Under the pieces are notes generated by a model that saw only the letters and a program-made list of their open reading frames with translations, ran no database searches and was not told the DNA's origin. The translations under genes and the position numbers were made by a program. DNA of 64,000 nucleotides from Hemibagrus wyckioides (Eukaryota > Chordata > Actinopteri > Siluriformes > Bagridae). This document shows, piece after piece, positions 1-10,800 of this stretch; within the stretch, counting starts at the first letter, position 1; every line of letters begins with the position of its first letter. The stretch lies in assembly GCF_019097595.1 (NCBI RefSeq), contig NC_080711.1, forward strand, positions 11,231,928 to 11,295,927, read 5' to 3'.

Positions 1-934
1 AGACAGTGCCTCATGCTGTAATTGAATTCTATTTGCCAACCATTTCTTTGTCTTGAGCCAGAGGTTGGCAATGACATTGTCTATTAAGGGCAGCATTTGA
101 AAGTTCTGAAAAAACTCTAAAGGAAAAAAAAATATGTATGCATATTTAAGATAAGATTATTTGCCACACTCGTATAGCAACAATTAACTTTATTACAAAC
201 TGTAGCAACCATAAGGGCATTGGTTACATTGCTGTGCTCCTCACTGGCTTACTTACAGTGCACTCGTCACTCATTGGTCAGATCTTCCAGATGTTGGTTT
301 TAACCGCAAAGTAAGTGAAAAAGGTTACGGTCTCGGCCGATTCAAATAACATTAAACTTTTGTTAGTTACAAGGGGTCTCAAATTGTGTACCAGACTGCA
401 GACCATTTTCCATGGAGGCAATCACTTTTGAAACACTTTAAGCTAAAAGAAATTATGGCTCAGGTAAACTGTATTGAAGGATGTAAAAATTGGTACAGCA
501 TCAAAGTTTAAGCCACATTATGAAGATACTTGTGTTTTAATATAATATGCTTCCTCACTTTTACCCCAATTTTCCCCTCTGTGCTGCTATACAACCATGA
601 GGATGTGGAAAATATTACATACATGCACTTTCTTAGTTGAAGCCTAGAGGTTATGTGCAAAAGTGTTTCCATCAACCATGTCTATTTATAGAGATACAGT
701 TCAAATGTATCCCAGTTTTATTGCTGTCACTGATGTTCACCTATATGCAAGTGAACGCTCATCTCCATGTCTGTTGAGGTAGGGATTCAGCATTTCATTC
801 TATCAGTTTACATATGCTGGGTTTGTGTGTCTTTAGTATCTTTGAGCTATAAGTACACAGTGATGGGATAAGTTCTGTTTAATAACAAAAGACTCCAGTA
901 TTTGCCAGTAATATGGCTCTATAATAGCCTTAAC

Positions 935-935
<1 letters not shown>

Positions 936-967
<32 letters not shown>
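936..967. repeat. (GA)n microsatellite
   Basis: About sixteen AG units in an otherwise AT-rich stretch. Confidence 0.97.
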
Positions 968-968
<1 letters not shown>

Positions 969-3224
969 AGACCTAACTGAATAAGATGCAAATCTTAAAG
1001 GACAACTCCACTGATTAAACCTCAAATTTCAGTTTGTTGACCTGTACACTGAAACATTGAATTACAAGCTCTATGAACAGCTCCTACAAATGGTACCTCA
1101 TAACGCTGGAAGATGCTGGATGTATTGTTAGAGAAAACATAGCAGAGCATATCCGTATAAAAGAAGCAGAAGTGTAAAAAAAAAAAAAAAATGCCTGTCA
1201 AATAAATGCCTGTGGACTTCCTGTCTTTTCACTGTTCACGTTACACCTCTGTGTTATCCGACACTAAGTTCTTGGGAACATTTTTCACTTCAAATGCTGT
1301 AATGGTGTATGTTACTCGGCCTCAATACAGCTGCACAGGCTGTCAGGCTTACCCCAAGCACTACTGGGCCACACCCATAGTTTATTACTGTGCCAATATC
1401 CTCCAGTAGGCACCAGTATACACTGATCCTCTTTAACAGGTTTTTTTCAATCTGTACAATCCTCCAGCACTGTACTATTTTTGGAACACATATCAATAAT
1501 TTCTAGAGGACAGATAGATGACTGTTTCAAGTTGCCAAAGTGATACCTGATCATCAGGAGTGAATCATCCTGTTACAGTACAGTGTGTGGTGTGTTTGTT
1601 CCTGCACTTGTAGTAGCACCATGGCTGTTGTTTCATTTCAACCCACTCCATGCTGACTGTAGTATTCCAAAAAAAAAATAAATGAATAAAAAAATAAAAC
1701 AAACTCATGGTTTGTCCTTATGTGTCAGGTGTTTCATTGTAATGTTTCCCCTATTTTTCCTGCAAAAAAGCAGGTTTAGACTTGTGGGCTTGCTTAAATA
1801 AGCTCTAGTTACTATAGTAACCCTGTAAGTTACATATCAATGCTAAAGAAATCAGAACTGGTTAAGGTACGCATGTCATGTTACAGTTTTGCTAAATATG
1901 AGCTAAAGACGCTCTACTGCTACTTGTGCTTTAGCCAGTCACAGTCAAATCTACGAGTTACAAAGAAAGCTGACAAGAAAATCCTAGCAGGCAGAGAGAC
2001 AACATTTTAACAAAAAAAAACCTCTGTGCATTTCATTGAAACGGTGTACTGTTAAAACAGCGAGTAAAAGTCAAGTGTGACCAACTGTTTAATAATTACC
2101 ATCACAACCATTTATTTTACTGACCAAAAAGCCCACAGCCCCACTTAATCTGTTACTATTGGCTCACACCACCAAAGCTTATGATTTCATAGATCACACA
2201 GAAATCATAATCCTCTAGGTCAGGTTGGTGTGAACAAAAAGAAACCAAAAGCAAATGTGTGTCTTTTCACACCCTATTCCTTTCCCCTTCAATAAATGAG
2301 CAAATTTTAGTCTTGGTCTGCTGTTTTGGTTGTGAAAGTAGAATAGGTTTGAGATGATGATAGGGATGTAGCAATGGTTAAAATTAATTTAAGCTAACAC
2401 GGTTGCTCTGACAGTCTAAAGTGAAGAGGAGTAGCATGGTTAACATCTCTAGCACAAAAGTAGGACGAATGCTTAATGTTGACCTACTCAATATTCCACT
2501 CGAAGTTTTATGTGGTCCGTTTCCCAATCTTTTTCAAATGCATGGCCACTGGTGTGCTCATGAAGTAAGCAATATACACTTGATTTCATCGATTTTATTT
2601 GACAAAGAACAGAAATATGTCTTATTAAAATGCATCAACATAAATAAGCATGAAAAGAATAAAGACAAAGCTTAAAATGGATTTGGAAATAAAAAAAAAA
2701 AAAATCAAAGACTGTTTTTCAAAAACATGCATTCATTCTCCGAATGCGGTGCGATTCCAATAAGACATCCAGTGATCCAGTTTCCAGTCTTACCAGTGCA
2801 CTCAATTAATCCCAGGATATGCTACTGCAAGTACACATAAGCTTTCAAGATTAAGTAGGATTTAGAACTAGTTTTCAAAAAATAAAAATAAAAAATAGAC
2901 ACCTATAGCTAAACAATATCAAGGTGTTAAGGAAAAAGAAAAATGAGATCATGAAACGTGAAAGCAAAACATTTTCAGGCGTATTTTAAGCTAAGTCAAC
3001 CGTAGCAATTCTTCTATAATAGGATTGTACATGTTTTCAGCACAGAACACGTAATGCCCTGTGTGTTAGAGAAAATGTCACGAAAAAAAAAACAAAAACA
3101 TTTAAATCTTAAAAGTTCATATCTGCTGGAGTTCTGAGCTCCAGGATTAAGAAAATTTTTTAATAAGCAGAAGAGTGATGCAAGATCTGCAGATAAGTGG
3201 ATTTATTTATTATTAACATTTCAA

Positions 3225-3545
3225 CACATGGGTCACACGATGCAGTGCAACCAAGGGTTCCCAGTTCAATCCTGAGCACAGGTTACTGCGTGTGCATTAC
3301 ACTTTTTGTGCAACCAGTGTTGGTGTGGGGTTTCCTCCTTATTCTACAGTTTCCCCTCATCCCACCCCCCAAAAACAAAATGGTGGAAGGTGACTGTAGA
3401 CTCAAAAGTGTCCCTAGGTGTGAATGTGTGTGTGTGTGTGTGTGTGTTTTCTGTGATAAACCGGCATCCCATCCACGGATCAAGATGAAGACGCCCAAGA
3501 TGAAACGCTTGGTGAACTTGGTGATGTACTTCTCAAGCAAATCGA
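3225..3545 (+). repeat. Fish interspersed repeat with internal TG microsatellite
   Basis: The stretch contains GTTCCCAGTTCAATCCTGAG, then TTTCCTCC, CCTAGGTGTGAATGTGTGTG and ACCGGCATCCCATCC. This is the familiar skeleton of a very common fish retroposon in which a (TG)n tract follows CCTAGGTGTGAATG. The related copy at about 40,770-41,070 runs in the opposite orientation. The TG run here is at 3425-3447. Subfamily naming would need a repeat library. Confidence 0.7.
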
Positions 3546-4047
3546 GAAAACGTTCTATTTACACTAATTGTACATTTTAAGCACTTGTACACGTGCTCAT
3601 AAGCCCACAAATCTATTTTTTGTTTTGTTTTAAGAAGCAGTATTAATGTGAGAGAACAAACAGTATTGTTTATATTGTTTTTTTTTCTCTACGCAGTTAG
3701 TCAACAGCACAAAAGTTTCATTTCATGGTGTCTATAATAAAATTCAAAATGAAAATAAAATAAAAAGCAAACATAATTAAAAAAAAAAATAAAAAAAATA
3801 ATAATAATAATAATCTGAAGTTTCCCCTTTGCCTATGAACATCTAGGCTTTTTTTTTTTTCTCTCAAAGCTAGAACACCTAAAGCTGTAGAAGGCACAAA
3901 CCCCTGGTGGGGAAAAAAACAAAACAAAAACATTGTACAAGCTTCCCTGCCAGGAAACATACAGAGAAACTGCTAGAGCTTTATATAGAAGCAATAAAGA
4001 CGAGTGCAGTGACACTTTCATTATTAAAGTGTCCACAGTATAGAGGC

Positions 4048-4222
4048 GCCGGAGTACATTTACATTGATTCATTTGGCGAACACATTTCACTATTCACAG
4101 CGAGTTGCAGCTCAGCTGAGGGTTCAGGGACATACTCAATGTTTTTTTTGGTTTTTTTTGGTAATGCTGGCTGGGATTTAAAGTGATCAGTAACCCAAAG
4201 CCTTTACCACTGAGGCCCCGAA
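4048..4222 (-). repeat. tRNA-derived SINE-like copy, degraded
   Basis: On the minus strand it begins GGGGCCTCAGTGGTAAAGGC and continues TTTGGGTTACTGATCACTTTAAA, the usual tRNA-like head. It ends near ACATTTACATTGATTCATTTGGCGAAC, matching the tail that in complete copies reads as CTAAATGnnnTAAATGTA. A T-rich insertion (4141-4160) interrupts it. It is probably within the baiap2 3' UTR. Confidence 0.6.
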
Positions 4223-4820
4223 ATAAAGCCTCATTTTTACAGCAGCTATAGCAATGGCAGAGGAAAGCCTTAAGAACAGAGTGAAAATAAGATCACTTTT
4301 TATTCCACATCTAATATAAACTAAAGCTCCAATTTTACCTCTGACTAAAGACGATAAAAGACAAGGCTTACTCCAGTAACACATAAATGAGGGATGAAAG
4401 AAAAAAAAAAGAACTAAAATAATCTATACTCAATCATGACATTTTTACAAAGGGAAGCCATTTGCCTTTTGATGTAACTAGCCTTTTTTGTGAATCATTT
4501 CTTAATTTTGTGTCAAAACCCTTAACCAAACACACATGATTGTATATAACCATAATGGGACTGAATCAATATGAGAACTGATCTATAAACCTTTCCCACA
4601 GACACAGCTCATTTGTCTTCAGAGCAGCTCAGACTGAAGCTTGATATTTGTGCAGAACTATACAGCAATGTTTAGGAAACTATATGAAACACCTGTTTAA
4701 TTCCTAGTACCCCGAGTTATGGATCCAGGGCTTTTATCCCCAGTTGACCTATAGAGTCTTAAGCATGTGGCTCCGTGTATTATCTCAGGTGGTAGAGAGC
4801 AGGCCTGCGAACAGGCCGCG

Positions 4821-4890
4821 TTAGTAGAAGAGTTGAGCTGTGTGGCCGTCCATCAGGCTTGATCTGAGGTAGACCTCCAGGGAGCGGTCA
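4821..4890 (-). CDS. baiap2: baiap2 alternative terminal exon, longer C-terminus ending AQLFY
   Basis: The acceptor is TTCTTCTTCCAG. If exon 13 splices here directly, the frame gives S, then 22 residues beginning [12 protein letters not shown] and ending TAQLFY, then TAA at 4821-4823. If exon 14a is included this exon is 3' untranslated. Read in the other two frames it stops at once or after 12 codons, which favours the stated phase. I do not recognise the tail sequence; it may be teleost-specific. The exon continues leftward as 3' UTR with no visible donor. Confidence 0.68.
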
Positions 4891-7800
4891 CTGGAAGAAG
4901 AAGGGGGGTGTCAACAAATATCGTCAACATGTGAACTGGTGCACATGAGTCACTTTAGCAGGCAAATTTTTTGAATCTGTGCACTACAAACTACAAGTGA
5001 ATTTGGTCAAGATAAAGAGTACTGCTGAAAGGCATACGGTGATTCATTTGACATATACTTATGAACAAAAGTACTTCTTCTATGGAGGGTGTATTGAGCA
5101 AGCATGCAAATGAATCAAGACGTTGTCAACTAAGTGCTAGTGTGTACATTTGTTAGGCATTGATAGGCATGCATTAGTGTTAGATTTCGAGTTACCTCCA
5201 GTGCCAACATTTTGCCTCCATGAAAACACCACCTTCTGGCAACCAATGACCTGTCTGATTGGCTGGTACAAATTACACCACAAGGAAAGAGAACCAACCA
5301 GAGAGGCCGGTGACAGAATGAAGGAAAAAAAAAAAAGAAAGAAATAACAGAGAAGCCCCACTCCCCAATTATACGCCAGACAACCAATGAGAGCAGAGGG
5401 AAAATGAGCGAGAGGAAAGACATGATTTGTTTGGCTGAGCAGCGATGGAGGCAGGTGACTTACGGAGGTCCTGTACACTCAGAACCGGGACAATTCAGGA
5501 CCCAAACTGGAAGGTAAAGAGAGTCCATGGGTTTGTACCGGAGCTCAGCTCAGACTAGGATTATGCATGGCTACATATCCGACTGTTAGTTTTGTGTAGG
5601 ATGGTGGGAGGTTACTCATTTTGTGGCATGGTGTCTTTGAGTTTTGCACTGGCTCAGATGGATGAAGGACATTCCAACCCTATGCTCCTACATGAGTAAA
5701 TAAAACATCTCTACAGATGATGAGGGGTTCAAAATATAGTGTAAAATGAAGAGTCTGCCCATAGCAGTCATCCAATTTGCCTTTGATAAGACCAATTTCG
5801 GGAACAAAAGATTCTTCTCACACAATAAAATATGTTTAACCATCAAATATGTAAAACGGGTGTCAGGACCCTATACTAAGTTCACTACTGTTATCCTTAA
5901 CACACACATCTCACACAGCAGACAGACAGCATATCCACTACGACAAAAAATACCACGATCACATTAAGACACAAACCTAAGCACACCTCTCTCACTTACT
6001 CACACACACACACACACACACACATATACATACTCTCACACACTCAACACACACATAGAATACAGAAACAGCATTCTATATGTATTACAAAAAGGATTTG
6101 GTACTAAAGTTGGTGAGTGGGCATTAGATGAGCTCAATATAATGATGTAGTGCAGAAATGCAGAAACACACACCATGGATTCAACAGCATGGATTCAAGT
6201 TAACAATCATATATAATTTGAACAAGTGTTTTATTAATATATAGATATATTTATATATTATATATACTTTTTTTTTGTAAAAATCCACAATACATTCAAG
6301 GTCAACATGTTGCTGAAGTTCCTCCATAGCATGCATTTTGTGATGGAATGTTTTCTGTATACTGATTTCTGTGCATTGTAAATTGATTTACAAGAAAAAG
6401 AAAGCATTTTAAAAGAGACAAAAGGTACAAAAGCACAGCAGGATAGTACACCACGGCTCCAGAGGATCTGTCAGCTGACCATTTTGGAACACGACAGATT
6501 AGAAATGAGAACATATTACAGCTTTTTATTATTATTTTTCTTTTGCAATGGAAATTACAGGAGCTTCAGGTCTCAGGGATGAAAAGAAAGCAGGGATGCA
6601 GGGAAGAAGAAAAGAGACGCCATTTACACCTGGTTGTTTCACGCATCTTGAGTCTCAGAATTATATCCTATAATCCAGTTCTAATTATAAATACAATCAG
6701 ACAGGAGAGGTTTTAAACCGATTTAAATCAGAGATGCATTTGGGTCAAATGTTAGACAATAAATGCATCTCTCTCTCCTGAGTATAGTGGTCGTCATATC
6801 TGAATTCAACATTAATATCACACTTTTTAAGTGATCTTTGCAGAAGCTGTATTTATCCATTCCATTACTACATCGAGACTTTTAGTTTTAGCCTTCTGCA
6901 ACCATCTGCTTAGGCCTGCCCTATAATATGCGGCAATATTGTGCCTCTTAAAACCCAATGTTTTGTAACCAGTGAACTGTAAACGTAGCAGAAATGCTGT
7001 AAATGAGAAAGCTACTTATTGCGATATGAATATATAGAATATATATATATAGTAATAGAAGGAATGTTTTTCCAAAATGTGGCTATTGCAGTTAGAGCTA
7101 CAGATCTATGTCTAATTGTGCAATTCAGAAAACCATTTCACTTTGGCAATCATGTAGAATTATTCATTAATTATTTAACTCTTACCACTACCAACTTTTG
7201 TGTAAAACAACTGGAATCAAGGCACAGCATGGGAAGATGGTGGTCATGTATAATGAGCTAATCTGAATATTACTTGCTGCACTGCACAAGTACCCAAATC
7301 TGGTCCTGCTCTACCCCCTGTCCTAAACATATGAATGTTTTTCCTGCTTTGTTAAAGAGCTGACTAGTCGAGTCTGAGCAGGAAAAACACTACAATGTAC
7401 ATCCTTTGCTCCACAGCAATAACATTTCAATCTGGATATCCAGAGAAGGATTTGATATCAGAATGGATAACAGGATACAAACCTGATACTTTGATACCAC
7501 AACCAGATGTAAATAAAATGATGGTGATTTTCTTTTTAGATTTTGCTATATTATGTGATGGTAGCATGGTAATATTACTCATACTGTTGTAGATTGATCA
7601 TAATAGCCTACCTGTTTGGGCCTACTTGGCTTGTATATCGTACTTATTCACTGATTTGAGATGTTTCAGAAATAATAAAAGGAGAAGTGTGGCCTGTACT
7701 GTGAATTGATGTTTCACAACAATGTTAAGAGTGACACACCCTCTGGGCTGCATGTCGCGCTGCTTAAAGACACGGTGGAAGCACACAACGCTCTACAAAA

Positions 7801-10800
7801 CACAGAGAGGAAAAAAAACACGCCGCACAATGGAACCATAAAGAGAATACAAGGCTCTGCGGCGAGCGAGAGCTTCAATAGTGCCAGTCCACAGCGTAAA
7901 GAAAAGGACAAACGGCACATGTCTTTTATGGAAGGAGAGCTGCTTGAAAATATCGACATAGCTTTTGGCACTTTTACATGATGATGTCCTTTAAAAAAAA
8001 AAAATCATCATCATAAAAACACAACAGTTGCAGAACTTGTGCACATGCATGGGAGAGGAGTCCAGTTGGAGAAGTCCACGGCGGCAGCGGGCAAGGCGAA
8101 GAGCAGCTCAGTGTCTGTAAAGGTGCGAGGCGAGCAGATGGAGCGCCCTCTGGCTCTCTCTGTCAGAGTCCCCCCCGACCCACCACACGCCACCGGCACT
8201 ATGGCCCCCCGGCGACAACACGCAGGGGAGGAAGAGAGGACAGAAAGGAGGGATGAGAGCGGCCTTCTTCCACTGAAGGAGGGGTGCGTGGAGGCACGTG
8301 TTAGGATTGTTTTGAGGGGGGTAGGGAAGGCTAGAGGGGAAACTGGGAAGGAAGGGGTGCAACCCCTGTGCTATCCGGAGTTGTGTCTGTGTCTGATAGC
8401 CTGTCTGTGTTCACACTGTCGAAATCAATTTGCCATCGGAACTGTGGAACAAAGAGAGAAGGAAGCTTGCCAGGTCGGACACACTTAGAAAGAAATGGAG
8501 AAAAGACAAGACAGCCAAAAGAAGTGGAGGAAGGAAGGGATGGAAGTGAGTTTTTTAAGGGGTAAGGAGGGATAGGAGCACTGTTTTAACAAAAAAAAAA
8601 CCCAGGAGCTCCACAAAAGTACTAGATGACTGAAGATTTTGGGTTATCCCAAAAAACAAACAAACAAAGGAAAAAAACAACAAAAAAAAACAACAACAGT
8701 GGGCCAGATTTGAGGTCATATGGCTATCAAAGTTCTTCAGTATAAGTTAATTGCATGGCTAGATGGGATTCAGTTTAGACGTACAGACCTAAAGACAGGA
8801 GTTCAGGGCACACAGGATACGGACAATGAGGTCAGAAATGATGCATTGCACATGTTGATGATGCTTCTCTCAGCCCTCAAACCCACCAACTCGCTCAAAC
8901 ACATACACAACACAAAGACATACATCCAGCCTTGTCCAGTCAAACACATAGGGCATATATTGTTGTGTTCCTTTAGGGGAGGTTGGGGGCATTTAAAACA
9001 CAAACTTTTTCACATCTGCTACTTATCTGAGCTGACAGATGCCACAATGAGGAATAAGGATAGGTAAATACTGATAAAAGACAGGTATTATAAGAATACT
9101 CCTAATTTTTTCCTATAGCTGTAGTGTGGACCCCAGACAAGAATTTCCACTAGAAGGATACCCAAAACCACAAACACATATATATAAATATATATATATA
9201 TTTTAAGTTATCAGGGTTTTTTTCCATTACCACCATCTCATGTTAAATTTTCTTTGAGCTGTATTTATAACTGTGTCTCCATCCCAATGTTTTATTTAAC
9301 CTGTTGTAAACATAGACATTAATTTAAAAGAAGTTTGAATTCAGGGTAAGGGCAGTCAATAAACTTCTCTAGAAAGTTTTAATGAATTCCTTAAACTCCT
9401 GCATGTTCAAATTGTGGTTAGAAAGCCATAATGAATTCTTCGGCAAGATCCGCTCTCACGTCTGTCTCACCCGAAGACCTCTTGTTATAGTAATGAGTTT
9501 AAATATATTCCTATTTATTCAGTGACTGCACTTAGCCTTCCATTTATAAGCAGCTGTGTTTCTCTGTTTTCTTTTCCCCCCTTAGTACAGGGAAACATGC
9601 TCACATTCTTGTCCGGGGTAATCACATACATTGCATTTGTGGTGAAAAGTGATCAGGCCCAAAAAAAAAAAAAAACCACCACCACAGGAGTATTCCTTTA
9701 ATCACTGTTCACTATCAGAAGGATCTTCCCGCTATCTGATTCATTTGACACCATACAGTTCATTTCTTACATATAACACATATCAGTTCCTCCACATTAA
9801 ATCTTACCTTGTGGCAAAACGACTGTCATAATCCTCAATTGCTGGCTGTGAATTTGTAAAAAGAACACTCTGAAGTGCACGGAAGCAGAGCCGGTGAAGA
9901 AGGTGTAATTGGTGTTAGTTTACAAAAAAAAAAAGAAAGTAAAAAAAAAAAAAGAGTCATGCATTGTTCAGTGCAGCATAATCAGAAACAAGGGTGTTCT
10001 GCTCCAGCAGGTGGAGACAGTAAGCTTCTGAGCTCTGAGGATTATGTCCCCATTAAGAAGACTGGAATCATGCAGAATCAGAGACGGTATAGGAAATTTT
10101 AGCTGAGAAAGCTACAAGGTTAATAGTTTGCGAGCATGCTTGCGTGTGTGTAAGTGGGTGTGTGTTTGTGTGTACCTGTGTGAAGCCAGCCATGCTGTAG
10201 GGACGCGGGCGATTCTGTGTGAGACTCTGAGCCAGCAGACGGGCGGTCAGACCGTAGTCAGGCATGGGCAGAGACGTGTCGTCTCTCTCCAGAAGGTTCC
10301 CCGTGCTGCTGCTCTTCCCGTGATGTAGACTGAAGGAGAGTGCACAATCAGCCCAGACTACTCAAGCCCATAGATGCACCGCTGGAGGTCGCTGTAGCTT
10401 TTATCAAATCTGTTTTTGCCGTGGTCTTTTTCGAATGCAAAAGAAATGTCACCCAAAACCCAGCTTTTTTTTTTTTTTTGCCAAGACAGAGCACCCAAGC
10501 AAGAAATTTCCCAAATCCACTTAAGAAGCAAATATAAGAGATGAGTGCACTTGGTTTGTGTCAAACCTCTAGGAAACTACAGCCTGAGAACAGCCTTAAC
10601 AAAAATTGAATCAACCTTGAGATTGTCGCTATTATCAAAGATTCGCACTACGCAAGTTGGAAAAAAAAACAATAAACACTTGGAGCGAAAGAGCGTGAAA
10701 GTACGTACTTAACTCGCAGCTTGTCACTGTCACTTTCAGGTAACACTCGCGTGTAAGAAAAGGGGAACCAGCCTCTCCTAAAAAAAAAAATTGAGAGAAA

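Larger units (their letters stand above)
1..4820. other. 3' UTR of baiap2 and downstream DNA, no coding exon seen
   Basis: No protein-coding exon is convincing here. The right part must hold the baiap2 3' UTR on the minus strand. Candidate AATAAA signals on that strand appear near 4,300 and 3,200 (TTTATT on the plus strand), but I cannot choose. Plus-strand AATAAA motifs occur near 1,200 and 1,680. In mammals AATK lies tail-to-tail with BAIAP2, so the left part could hold the 3' UTR of an aatk gene; nothing in the sequence proves this. A GA repeat lies at 936-967 and AT-rich DNA is common. Confidence 0.5.

Noticed and set aside
8011..8125. Possible alternative last exon of baiap2 after the CTTTACAG acceptor-like site
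   Set aside because: Joined to exon 13 it would give Arg-His-stop; exon 14a gives a much better match to the known tail.
8039..8488. 149-codon plus-strand open frame
   Set aside because: No recognisable domain, opposite strand to the gene, and composition-driven absence of stops. Retained only as a compositional finding.
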